A DNA stretch of 64,000 bases from Coleophoma eucalyptorum (Eukaryota; Ascomycota; Leotiomycetes; Helotiales; Dermateaceae), in the NCBI GenBank assembly GCA_026120035.1, contig JALRME010000018.1, positions 310,001 to 374,000 on the forward strand, given 5' to 3'. A program made the translations under genes and the position numbers. Below the pieces are notes generated by a model. The model saw only the letters and a program-made list of their open reading frames with translations. It made no database searches and was not told the origin of the DNA. This document shows positions 11,648 through 22,468 of the stretch, piece by piece. How positions within the stretch are numbered: position 1 is the stretch's first letter; the number at the start of each line of letters is the position of its first letter.

Positions 11648-13311
11648 ATGACCAAAAACCAGAGCCTGACCGATCCAAATCCGAAGCTTTTGCGCTCCTA
11701 CGCCGGCTGCACCCGTTGCAAGAGACGACGACAACGCTGCGATGAGCAGAAGCCTCAGTGCGGCCGCTGCACAGGTGCCAATGTGACTTGCGAGTATGCA
11801 ATGAATCTGCGATGGGGAGGAAGGGACTTTCATCGCTCGCGGTTTGGGCAGTGTATGAAGGAGAACGTATCTAGGTTAGGTAGGTACTAATCAAATGTTT
11901 CGCTAATGCCCAGAAGAGACCGATATTAATATTTTCTACTATAGATGATTCTAGCGCGGGATTTGTCTACACGTCTCATTCCTCCTCCTTAACAAAACTG
12001 CCGGTTGTACAACAAGAGGCTCTATTTACTCTTCCGAATGAAATCCAACTTCTATCATACCTCTCGGTCACGGAACGAAGTCTCTTACACCACTTCATAA
12101 ATGAAGCATCGAGGATTACCTCGTGCAACTCACACGTGCAGAAGGAATTATGCCAACTGGTACTGCCTTTGGCGGTTGACTCGCCTGCACTCATGTATGG
12201 GACATTGGCCTGGGCTGGGATACATAGTGTTCAGCAACGAGGCATGATAGACAATGTGAGCAATCCAGATGTGTTTATAGCAGGATTGAAGGCGAAAAGC
12301 CTATCGGGGCTACGGACAGAACTGGACCGGCCTGAAAAAGCGAGAATGAATACTTTACTTGCCACAGTCAGGACTTTATGCCAATGTGAAATACACTCCG
12401 GCAGTGATGGGACCAGTACTTGGAGAGTGCATATTGAGGGCGCTAAAGCCATAATGGCTGCTGCGAAGAATTCACAATCAGAGGATGGCCATAGAAATAT
12501 TGATATCCGCCCTGAGGAGCGTTTGTTATACCGATGGTACGATTCTCTAGATTCACTTGCCGCTCTCACATCTTCCGGAAACCCTGCGAATTCCGGGTAT
12601 ATGATTGAAGCTTTTGATTATGAGATGCAACCAGATGAGATCTATCTCGATGACTACAACGGCTACTACACAGATCTTTCGATGCTGCTGGGGAAGATTG
12701 GACTTGCTATCAGAGCGCTGCGTGAGCAAGGCACGCTCATGGGGAGCCCTGCAAGCATGGAAGCAGTTGCAGATTTCTTTGAACAGAAAGTCCAAGAGAT
12801 GATAGCACGAGACCATAATTCGCTGCCGAAGTTCTATTCTGGTGTTATCGAGAAATTGACCATGCAGGGGATTTATGAGTATGCACTCTGCAATGAGAGT
12901 TACCTGCAGTTAGCCCTGATTCATATCAATAGGCGGTTACGAAAGCTCTCGTCACGCGCACCAGTAATACAGGCATCAGTGAGGAAAATCATCGAGTGTG
13001 TCAAAGCTATTACTCCAGCAACAGGGTCATCACCACTAATTGTGATGGCTACGCCGCTGTTTACTGCAGGCTGTGAAGCTCATAGCGAAGATCGCGATAC
13101 AGTGAAAGAGCTACTACTTCAACTCTATTCGAGTCTAAAGATCAGGAATATTAAGTTGGCTTTACAGGTGCTCGAGGCTTATTGGGCCCGTGAAGTCGAG
13201 GACGAGAACTGGGAAGATATTCTGAGTAAGTCTTCCAATGTTCACATTACCCAATTATCTTGATGTTAATGCCCAACAGAGAAAAGAAATTGGGACTTTA
13301 TTCCATACTGA
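11648..13311 (+). CDS. Zn2Cys6 transcription factor, probable pathway regulator of the RiPP-like cluster
   Basis: Three exons (11648-11879, 11945-13225, 13280-13311) encode 514 residues. The last exon is only 32 bp and supplies the end KKRNWDFIPY. The N-terminus carries CTRCKRRRQRCDEQKPQCGRC, with cysteines at 21, 24, 31, 38, 41 and 48, the standard Zn2Cys6 spacing. The rest resembles the fungal_trans_2 type (for example WRVHIEGAKAIM and RLLYRWYDSLDSLAAL) common in short regulators that sit inside secondary-metabolite clusters. It is immediately upstream of a P450 on the same strand and next to the UstYa/tyrosinase block. A role as the local activator is inferred from position only. Confidence 0.9.
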
Positions 13312-13967
13312 AGATTGGCATTTTAGCCAGATGCGAACCAGCATCTAGCCTAGTACTCGATCAGTGCGACATGCTTATTTGTTTAAAAATCATCATAATG
13401 ACAACATGCTGCACTTTTTTTCTTCTAGTATTCTCAAAGGCTGCAAAGGTAAACCTTAATTAATAAAACATCACTAACATTTGCTATCCGAAGAATATTC
13501 AGGCCTTATCAAGAGGTTGGTGATTCGAGCGGAAGATACTGCATGTTATGACCAAAATATGAAACACTCTATCATAGAAGATCAATATTGCCAATAATAT
13601 AGCAGACTTTTTAGTAGCAAGAATATCTTCAGAGGACAATCTCGTGACCGTCACTTATCATGCGTATCGGCACAACTTTCTTTTTTGGGTGTAGTTCCAG
13701 ATGTGGATTGACCTCACCTCCCACTTTTATCACCAAAAGTGCCACTCCTGGTATAACTTATTCATCACCGTTCACCTACTCTCAACATTTCTCGAACTCT
13801 TTCCCTTCCTAGTCATACACATCCTGTATCTGGCGCAAATATCATAAAACTTTAATTCACTAGTAGAAAGGCTGCATTATAAGAACATGTCTAATTCCCG
13901 GTGATTGATGAAATCCGCAGACCAAGTAGCATCACTGAAGACCCAATCTCGAAACTGCGCTATCAAC
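13312..13967. other. Intergenic, promoter of the P450
   Basis: AT-rich with pyrimidine-rich tracts near 13680-13810. No coding signal was found apart from an optional in-frame upstream extension of the P450 from 13905. Confidence 0.5.
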
Positions 13968-15660
13968 ATGTTTCTCGAATCATGGCCAGTGCTAGCAATA
14001 GCAGCTCTTTTTATTCTGATCTTTACAAGCCTGATCAGGCGAGCACGCTCACCTATAGCCACTATTCCTGGTCCCTTGTATACCAAATTCACCAGTATTT
14101 GGCTCATGCGCCAGGAATTTACTGCCAATCGCCGTCCATATATACACCAGCTTCATGAAAAGTATGGCCCAGTTGTGAGACTGGGTCCGAATGAAGTTTC
14201 GTTCTCATCTGGAGAAGCAATCAAAGAAATTTATGCGTCAGGTGGAAGTGGCTATGATAAAACGGAATTCTATACACTGTTCAAGCAATTTGGGGTTAGG
14301 TTAGTTATACTAGGCCTCCTCAAGGCTGAATGCTAAATCTTCTTAGGACAATGTTTTCGACGCTTGTCAAGGGCGATGTAAGTACATGCAACCCTACGGC
14401 ATGTCAAGTCTCGTTACTAATCCGGTATAGCATAGCCAGAAAAAGCGATACATTGCTGGCCAGTATGCGAACACTAATATCATGCGGCCTCAAGTCATGA
14501 GTGGCATTCAAGATCGAGCAGATGCTTTTGTTCAAAAGTGCAAGGACTCTGCAGGAGCGAGTACCGATGCCTATGTTAGTAGTATCCTGTTAATGGACAT
14601 ACATGATCTAATATTTAGCTAGATATCGCTACATTGCTTTGCGCTCGACTGTGCAACCCATCATTTATTCCACCCTTACGGCACGCATTCTATTGAATGT
14701 GATGAGGATCTGGGGTTAATGAAGGAGCTTTCCTACCACAATAGTCTCCAGAGTTTGTTTCTCCTGAAGACATATCATACACAGCTCGCTAATGAATATC
14801 AGGATACCTATGCCAATACTATTTCCCAGATTTCTGGAACTTTTTCATGAAATTCAGCAAGCCGAAACGCAGCCCTGATTCAAATGAGTACGTCTTAAAG
14901 ACAAACGAGCAAAGCGATCTTGGTGAATGTACCTTGCTACACAAGCTGCAAGCCAGCAGCAACTTCTTTCAAAAGACAGAGATGGCTGCGGAGTGTATGG
15001 ACCACATGGCTGCTGGTATAGATACCACAGGCGATGGTCTCTGCCTTCTGATGCATCAGATGTCGCTACCAGAAAGTCAATATGTCCAAAAGAAGCTCCT
15101 TGAGGAATTCAATCAAGAGCCCAACAAACCGCTAGATGAGTTACCATACTTAGACGCTGTTGTCAAGGAAGGTTTGCGCTGTTTCCCGCCCATTCCCATG
15201 AGCCAACCAAGATATGTCCCGTCAGGTGGACGGACTATTGACGGCTATTTTTTCCCTGCGGGGACTATTGTAAGTTGTCAGGCCTGGACAGTCCATCGCT
15301 TGAATGAGTCTGTCTTCCCCGACGGTAACAAGTTCTTGCCTGAAAGATGGCTGGATGAGAAAGGTAGTGTAGAGAGAAATAGACTATACTTCTCTTTCGG
15401 AAGTGGTGGTAGAGGATGTACTGGCAAGCAGTAAGATTTCCCTTTCCACAGAGCTTTATACAAGGTCTTGGGGATTCCTTCACTAACAGGCTTCTAGTTT
15501 GGCAATTGCAGAGATGAAGGTTTTGCTCAAGGAAGTTTACTCTCGCTTCGCCACAACCATTGCGGATGACATGGTCGGCAGCATGGAGTTAAGTGATCAA
15601 GTCATTTCAAGCCGGCCTCTGGACCAAACCTGCAAGCTTGTATTCGCCGAAATTAAATAA
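13968..15660 (+). CDS. Cytochrome P450 monooxygenase (candidate RiPP-cluster tailoring enzyme)
   Basis: Six exons (13968-14299, 14347-14377, 14431-14574, 14623-14752, 14803-15430, 15498-15660) give 475 residues. The start at 13968 places the membrane helix (WPVLAIAALFILIFTSLI) at the N-terminus, followed by the proline hinge IPGP; an in-frame ATG at 13905 would add 21 residues. Motifs: I-helix AAGIDTT, ExxR in KEGLRCFPP, FLPERW, and heme loop FSFGSGGRGCTG with Cys418 as thiolate ligand, completed across the last intron (GKHLAIAEM). The intron at 14753-14802 is required for frame and yields LQRYLCQYYFPDF. An ER-bound oxidase; substrate unknown. Gene order next to UstYa and tyrosinase genes recalls the P450 of the ustiloxin cluster, but direct orthology is not shown. 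Confidence 0.9.
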
Positions 15661-15769
15661 TACATACCGTAGGACAAGTTGTGATAATTGTAGGAGAATT
15701 TATTCACAGTAAACAATAATAAGTTACTTGTACAGACACAATCTATTGATTATATTTCCAAAAGCCACT

Positions 15770-16867
15770 TCATCCTGAATCTGGATGCGGGTGCGGATGT
15801 GAATGTGAATGTGAATGTGAGTGGACGCCTTGGCTAGCAGCATGACTAAAGTCCGGTCGGGGAAACAACTTAACATTGGACCAGTCTCGACACTGATGAG
15901 CTGCTCCCCATCCACTAGTGCCTTTATACGAATGTTCCTTTACAAATTCAGGTCTCTCAAGTGTTAAATCGCCAAAACAGAGCACAACCTAATTTGGGGA
16001 TAATCAGCAATGAACCAAATAAATGCAAGACGGACGGACCTGGCGTAAATATTCAATACAGTGTGTTACATGCTCTGGACTTGAGATAGATCTCCCTTGT
16101 TCAACCTCTGTAAAAGCATGTTTCAACTCACCCTATTTTATGATCATAGTTAGCACAAAGATCGTAATGATCCTGCCTTGGGTGAGAAATATATTGGGAG
16201 AATGGAATAACTAACAATGCAATGGATCTGATGGAACATTGAAGGCACAAAGGCCTCACTCTCAGGTGCCAAGCTGTTGTTGTAAAATTGAGAAATGGGT
16301 AGACCTCCACTAAGACCATATTTGGCAGGATGTGCAATTTCGATCCAAGCACCTAGGTCCACATTAGATCTATTATTCAATTGCTTGGAGTGTCGCTATA
16401 TCTTCTCACCTGCGTAAAGCTCGTCCCAAGGCGTGCTCGTTTCTATGTTTGGTCCTGAGTCCCATTTCCCATCATGTGGATCAGAATTTACAAATCGCAC
16501 GTCATTTTGAAAGATTGAATGGTAAGCCGGTGCTAGATACAGATCTATCGTTAGTCGATGGCCGTTGAAAACTGAGCATGAGCGCCTGCTTACTATGTCC
16601 AAAGACTGCATTGTGCGCAAAATTATCGTGATCCCCTACTCTTGCTTGCCAAATAGCGAATGCGCTTATTGATGTGAGTGAAGTGAGAGCAACCACGCCG
16701 ATGATGCTTGCTATGAGTTGTCGTTTTGTGAGGTGAACACAGCTTGTCGGTGGCATGTATTCTAGGCCCTCCTTTGAGGAAAGGCCAGACTCGACGGTTT
16801 CATAACGATGAGAGTTAAAAATTGAGCCTATGTTGAAGCGAATCATATACTTCATTGTGAGACCCAT
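15770..16867 (-). CDS. UstYa-family (DUF3328) oxidase A with histidine-rich tail
   Basis: Five exons on the minus strand (16867-16594, 16532-16410, 16352-16216, 16132-16040, 15988-15770) give 281 residues. A single membrane helix (about 51-73) makes it a type II protein with a luminal catalytic part. Both diagnostic motifs are intact: HQIHC (173-177) and HVTHC (199-203), the latter followed by IEYLRQVVLCFGDLTLE. UstYa-family proteins are metal-dependent oxidases that cyclise or oxidise RiPP core peptides or related metabolites. Oddly, the C-terminus ends in an alternating run HSHSHSHSHPHPHP (265-278), encoded by an imperfect GAATGT-type repeat at 15781-15825. One of three UstYa paralogues within 4.6 kb. 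It is convergent with the P450, whose stop is 109 bp away. Confidence 0.9.
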
Positions 16868-18042
16868 AAGTCAATAGAAAGTGTCGTCCTTATTTCGTCT
16901 TTGCTAGGCATGAGATGTAAGTATGCTGAATTGATGCTCTAGAATTGTGCTCAAAGTGTCTTTTGCTTAGAAGCTTTCCCGCCTAGGACGTGATTCTCAA
17001 CAGAAACAGTAGGTTATCGAGGGGTTCTGCTTACAGGAGCATCCAGTTTACTCACCACATCATCTGTCCCATTTGCCGGTTCTGCCAGAATGATTAAGCG
17101 AGCTAAGTGAATACCCTTTTCGGCTTTCATATGCTGGCATCATCATGAACTATAGAGTCAAGCTGTGGGTCAATGAAGTGCGAACCAATCGGGGTAATGA
17201 TTCCATTTTTGACATAATATATGAGTTTCACACTTTTGCTTCGACTAAGCTACATAAAAGAGTTGCTTTATCCGGGGTAGGAAGGTGCTACTGAATTTAC
17301 CCATGGGGATATGTCATGCATCTGTGCCGCAGGCTTTTCAAGCTTATTGTAACCGCAAGGCTATTTAACCAAAGTCAACATAGCGTATCGTATGCAAGTA
17401 AAATATTTTGCATGCTATAAGGCCGAAGTACCCCCATGTAACTCTTTTTGATTATTGGAGCATCGAAAGGAGGCGTGGCTGGTCTTAAGCTTCAGCGCTT
17501 GCAGCATCTTATGTACTTCGTCGGATAGTTCGTCAGCCCGCGGCACATTTAAGGCGATCCGTTCCGTAAGTGAGGAGTGCAGCAAGTGGGGGAGGTCAGG
17601 CGGAATTCAACCTCCATCAATGAAATCACAGCCTATCATATGGCTGCAATGACCCGGAATTTGTTGAAGATGTCCAAGTTTCTACCTTCTACTTATGCAG
17701 GAATCGTCTCTGTACGGTACCATTTGCGTACATGTTATAAGAATAAGCTTACCACCCAGCTCTTTATGAACCTAATCATTCTTGAATTCGGTCTTTTTCG
17801 AATATTAACCGTAGTGGTGGTTTACGAGACCCCTCCGAGTAGTCCTGACCTAGAGCTCTACACAATGCCTTGCAAGTTTCCACCGAGTATACAGGTTTGT
17901 GGCCTGTATATAGAAATCCCTACCAAGCGCAAGTGATGAATTTCTTAGCCTTTTCTCAATTCTTGGCATGCAACGTCCAAATGATCCATTTTATGGCGCT
18001 CAAATATTCCAATCGTTTGCCTGTATCTTCTGCCTCCAGATA
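16868..18042. other. Intergenic, possible gene relic
   Basis: No intact gene. On the minus strand about 17650-17430 an open stretch of roughly 60 codons reads in a coding-like way (for example RIALNVPRADELSDEVHKML), interrupted upstream by a stop. It has no start, splice context or recognisable family. It could be a decayed gene fragment or chance. Confidence 0.25.
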
Positions 18043-19052
18043 TCAATGAATTGTGCCAACCGGCATTGGTGGAAGTGGATGACCATGTTCTTCCGTCCAA
18101 GCAAATAGTGCGTCTTTGTTGCGACATACATGCCGTTGCCCATTTGGAATGCCAGGCCATACGAGACTCAAATTTATGAGTGTGGGATCCATGAAACAGC
18201 TCACAGCTTGACGAACAGCCTCAATACAGTGAAGAACGTGGTCCCATAAGATAGGATCGGTATTTGTTGATGTCCCGTTCAACTTATAAACTGTTTCTCG
18301 TACAACTTGCTATAGAGGCTATCGTCAGCGAAATTGTATGGAAATTTGGCTTTTATCTTATAGTTACGTACCAAGCAGTGCATTTGATGGTATCCTGCCA
18401 CCATATAGTGCATTTCTGAAGAATTGTCCCCCGTCACATCACCGAGGGGTAGGCCATACTCCGCCGCATATTCAAAAGAAAGAGCTACTGATCCTCCATA
18501 CTCTATTTGTTTATATGTATTAGTAACTGTTATATGAGACCATCGTATACCTCGTGGGAGATACATGGAATGTTCTCACTTGGATATGTATTCTTCCATC
18601 TGTCGTCTGCATATTTGACTCCATTTATCTCCACGTCACCAAGGTGATTCCAATCATGATCAAAAGATGTCAAGACTTTTTCCGGCTTTCCAACTATGGG
18701 AATTGTTAGTTGATTTCTAGCCAAAGAACCAGCAGAAATACATACAGTAAGTTAGATCTGTAACTCCCCCAGACTGCTGCTTATTCACAGCTGGAAGCCG
18801 CCAGTACCAAAATAGGTTCGAAAAACACAGTAAGAGGATTAAGAAGCACCCAGAAACTCTGTAAAAACGAATACTTGCAACAGTCTTGCTTCGATCACGG
18901 AGTGTTGGTATGTTGTCTGTTGCTTCTAAGGAGGATGTTTCTGATGATGCCTCGAGTAGTTTCTCGCAATCCTCATCCATCTTGCCAGCTGCCATTTCTC
19001 GATTCATAAAATTGAAGATAAGACTAAGAGAATGACAAGTTGCTACTTCCAC
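18043..19052 (-). CDS. UstYa-family (DUF3328) oxidase B
   Basis: Four exons on the minus strand (19052-18746, 18693-18541, 18502-18372, 18309-18043) encode 285 residues. A membrane helix lies at about 64-83. The motifs are HQMHC (192-196) and, after an intron, HVLHC (221-225) followed by IEAVRQAVSC. The segment EVYDEYGGSVALSFEYAAEYG matches in position the WDELY...Y(G)LP region of paralogue A, which supports a 38 bp intron (18540-18503) despite its small size. In-frame methionines at residues 16, 20 and 25 make the exact start uncertain. It should sit in the ER/Golgi membrane and oxidise the same precursor as its neighbours. It is divergent from paralogue C across 481 bp, so the two may share a promoter. 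Confidence 0.88.
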
Positions 19053-19533
19053 GAGGATGGTGTATGATCTTCAAAATTGTGTGTGCAAAAGATGCAACAA
19101 CGCCACCGAATATCGAAAGGAATGAATCAGTTCGTAAAGGGATGTATGCCCGTTTCACAAGTATACCTCTTCCGCATGTATGAAGATGACCTTGGTTGTG
19201 CCGCAGTGATGCAGCGCGTAAAGTCCTCCGAACAGGAGGGGTGTTAATGAAGGACCGAAGCGAGCAGAAGTGAGGCGAGGTAGCAGTAGGACCGAAACCT
19301 GCATATGCATCTGAGGGGAAAATACCCCATGTGGGGTATCCATGTGTATATTAAAGACATTTTTAAAGTACAACGTTGTATTCAAAGACATTGCCGCTTT
19401 ATTGGTTTCCCTAGGCTCTGTGGTTGCTGCGTCTCAGAGTCCCACGATCTAAAGCGAATCTCAGAATTTGGACGACGCAAACAACTACTTTGCGCTTGAC
19501 GCGGTCAAGAAAGTGCTCGCCAGCTCGGTCACA
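19053..19533. promoter_or_regulatory. Divergent promoter region of UstYa genes B and C
   Basis: A 481 bp interval between two head-to-head UstYa-family genes. No coding sequence was accepted; an in-frame extension of gene C from 19468 is possible but would push its membrane helix further from the N-terminus. Confidence 0.45.
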
Positions 19534-20313
19534 ATGAAATACGAGACTTTGTTACAAGAAACCAATAACGATGAAAATATAGCAACGTCTGAGGATACTC
19601 AACATGAGAGAGCATCAAAAGCCATCGAGCGGAAAGCAACGAGAAGATTGATGTGGGCAGTCCTAGTCAACATCTTTCTTACCGTGCTTCTGCTTGTGTC
19701 GCTCAGCTTTCATATATTTAAGCCTACTACAAGTAGAAACTCGGTATTCAAGGCTCAATATGGAAGGAATTATGACTACATGACACTAGATCATGAGTTT
19801 GACCATCTGTGGGATGGTCCAGCTGTGGAAACGGGTGGATATATTGTGATGGCAAAGGACGAGTATGGAAATCCAACAGAGCATGGGGCTATCGCAATGT
19901 AAGAATTCTTCTGTGTAGAAAAAAGGGTACTTTGAATTTTGTGAATTTATATATTCATTCATCTTAGGTTCCATCAATTACATTGCATGAAAGCTATACG
20001 CAAAGCGCTACAAGATGGATATGCTGGCAGGTTGATGGTTAAGGATTGGAGAATGGATGGCCATTGGCCACATTGTATGGACTATTTGAGACAGGTAAGA
20101 CCCAATCTCTCGGGGTCTTCAGTGTTGGTATTCAAAATTCGTGATGACTGATTTATGTTCTTGTGTTAGACAATATTGTGTTCCGCCAACGGACAGATCG
20201 AGCGAGAGACAGAACTGAACGGGACAATTTTTGTCGACGGTGCACTAGATTGGCGGGAATGCGGAGATAGAAATTCACTATACGAGATGTTTGTCGAAAA
20301 GAATATATCTTGA
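19534..20313 (+). CDS. UstYa-family (DUF3328) oxidase C
   Basis: Three exons (19534-19898, 19968-20094, 20170-20313) give 211 residues, the shortest of the three paralogues. A membrane helix spans about 39-61. HQLHC (124-128) lies right after the first intron and HWPHC (154-158) is followed by MDYLRQTILCSANGQIE, the closest of the three to the canonical HCxDYLRQ form of the family. The ATG at 19534 was chosen over 19468 because it leaves a short cytosolic tail as in paralogues. The stop codon is 51 bp from the end of the convergent tyrosinase gene. Such spacing and shared oxidative chemistry argue for a common pathway. Confidence 0.9.
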
Positions 20314-20364
20314 CAAGATTATCAGTATCTGCCACAGTTCCAAATGATTATTTTCAAATCTATC

Positions 20365-21664
20365 TTAATATCTATAACAGAGAATGTCCGTCTGGGTACT
20401 CATTGCCTGAAACACTTTGAAGTTTTCACCAACACCCGTATAATTCATGGTATCTTTTATAGATGCCGGCCCTGAAGTTGATGTATTAAAACCCTGTCCA
20501 GCATACTCAACGAGGCGTTTCCCGGGGTTCTCTTGCTGCCACAACCACCACAGCCGATCAAGTTGGGCGTGATGTAGCCAAAACAGCGGGTCTATTTGTC
20601 GTAATTAATGGTTAGTCTGCGCCAGTTTCTCTTATGAAGTATTGCTTACCATTTGCAGCACTGGTTTGACCAAAATCACCTCTAATGCCCCAGTGCATCG
20701 CATTATGTACTGTCCATTCTACCATTTCCCGAAAGTGGTCGTACGTTCGAGCTGTCACAAGTCTCCCGATCTCAAAGGGTTTGAACTGTTCCCCAAACAA
20801 ACTGCCAAGCTCTTCTGTGTCATAATTTTTAAATCCTCTAGTTAAGCAATGTGGGAGCTTAGTCTTGTTGTAGAACAACAATTGCATGTTACTAAAAGGT
20901 CCTTCCGTCACGCAATTTCCGTCTGCGATTTGCGATTTGGCGCTGACATTACCGTCGCCTCCAAACCCGTGGACCTTATCCCAGATTGAAGAGGTATCAA
21001 GACTCTGCCAATCCACGGCCCAATCCCAATAGCTTAGGAAAGTTAGCAATTGGAGAAATTTGAGTCAGCTGGTGACTTACGGGATGTGACCTTTGAATCC
21101 ACATTTGTCAATCAAGGTATTTTCATAGATATGGAGAAACATCCTATGCCATGGCAGAAATGAAGCAGCAAAGTGCGCTTATAAAAAGATCAGTATTCAA
21201 CAAGTTCTGGGGAGATTTTCGTCGCCTACATTCTTGTCCTATGAACATATGTACATAGACAAAATCATCATACAGCGTTCCATCGGTCCTCATCGCAGAC
21301 GGCAATTCCGCCAAACATTTCACGGCTTCTAAGTAGTTCTTCTTCTCCGAATTGCGCAGACTTCTCCATTCTCGACGCGTCGGAGGAACCTCACAGACCG
21401 AGGAAGTTGATGCAGGAGGTAATGTAGTCGGAGCGGTGATAGTTGTAGAGACATACGTTGCTGTCAAGATGCTAGAGGCGATACAAGACACAAGAAGGGT
21501 CAAGGCAAAGCCGCCATAGTGAAGCCAATTGCTTTTGTTACGTCTAAAACGGCAAATTTAGCAATTCTGTTTCTAAGAAATGTAGCCCCGTCGCAGACAC
21601 ACCTCTTCTCGTCGATGCTTCCATTTTCTGTGTCTGAGACAGCTGTGTACTTCACACGTTCCAT
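20365..21664 (-). CDS. Membrane-anchored tyrosinase (UstQ-like)
   Basis: Five exons on the minus strand (21664-21603, 21543-21230, 21177-21081, 21032-20650, 20591-20365) encode 360 residues. The N-terminus is a type II anchor (hydrophobic about 30-52). Copper site A: His119 in VYVHM, His127 in SHFAASFLP and His136 in PWHRMFLH. Copper site B: His267 and His271 in VHNAMHWGIRG, plus His292/293 in DPLFWLHHAQLDRLWW. All six ligands are therefore present once the introns are removed. It also has CGFKGHIPYWDWAVDW. Small luminal tyrosinases of this type hydroxylate or couple tyrosines of dikaritin RiPPs such as ustiloxin. It is divergent from the tyrosine-rich peptide gene, sharing a 627 bp 5' region, and convergent with UstYa C. 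Confidence 0.92.
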
Positions 21665-22291
21665 AATTGGCAGCTTTTATTAAATTTCAGACATTGGACC
21701 ACGCGGTTTTCAAGAATAATGTAAAATGCTCGTTCTCGCAGCCGAAAATGAATGGGAATAAAGGTCGGACAATTTGTTAGTACCCACAACCAAATTAGAA
21801 AGTACATGATAAAATCACTCACTGTCAAGAGAGAAGGGCATGGCGCCTATCCCAGATGCCGATGAAAGATCCATCGCCGCTCTTGACTACCTCCCCATGG
21901 CAATATTGCTGACTGTGCCACAGGCACACATCGAGACTTCAGATGTAAGACCGCTCGGCAAAACTCCCATGCAATCATGTGCAGTATGATGAGCTTGATA
22001 CTGCACGAAGGTTGTATTTCCCAATTCATCCAGCGGCCCGATTCAAGAAACCTGTGATCCTAGGACTAGAAACCCCCCGTACAGGAAAATAATCGAGCAT
22101 CCTCTCAGTATGACGGGACCAAGCATCGTGACTAGACTTGGCAAGCGTTAACAGTGTCTATAAGTCAAGTACCGTCTGCCATCGAATTCTGGTCCGTATC
22201 CAAAGCAAATCATTCATCTCCAAGAACCTCTGATATCTACTTCCAAATCCACTAGTAGCTCTGCTCGCTTCAAATCAACCCAACTTTCAAC
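21665..22291. promoter_or_regulatory. Shared 5' region of tyrosinase and precursor-peptide genes
   Basis: Between head-to-head genes. On the plus strand TATAAG at 22159 precedes a pyrimidine-rich leader and a CAACATG start context, features of strongly expressed fungal genes. No coding ORF was accepted. Confidence 0.45.
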
Positions 22292-22468
22292 ATGCAGTTC
22301 ACCAAGATCTCTGCTGTTCTCGCACTCATGGTCGCCTTCGTCGCTGCTGCACCGATCGCCGACCCTGCACCAGAAGCTGCACCAGAAGCTGCGCCAGCTG
22401 AAGCTCCATACTCGCCAGCCTACTACTACTCCTACTCAACCGGTGCTGAAGCCGAGGACAAGAAGTAA
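22292..22468 (+). CDS. Small secreted tyrosine-rich peptide, candidate RiPP precursor
   Basis: A single-exon 58-residue ORF. Residues 1-20 are a clear signal peptide (basic K5, hydrophobic core, AAA cleavage region). Residues 21-39 form an acidic Pro/Ala/Glu pseudo-repeat (PEAA units). The tail holds Y40, Y44-Y46 and Y48 in PYSPAYYYSYSTG and ends AEAEDKK. Five of 19 residues from 40 to 58 are tyrosine. Head-to-head with a tyrosinase and beside three UstYa oxidases, it is the natural candidate substrate. The tyrosine-rich segment recalls known dikaritin cores such as that of asperipin-2a, but unlike those precursors there is one core, and the only dibasic site is the terminal KK. An unrelated small secreted protein cannot be excluded. 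CDS confidence exceeds that of the precursor role. Confidence 0.68.
   Translation: MQFTKISAVLALMVAFVAAAPIADPAPEAAPEAAPAEAPYSPAYYYSYSTGAEAEDKK

Noticed and set aside
13905..13967. Upstream in-frame ATG of the RiPP-block P450
   Set aside because: It would put 21 polar residues before the membrane anchor, unlike typical P450s; the ATG at 13968 starts directly at the anchor.
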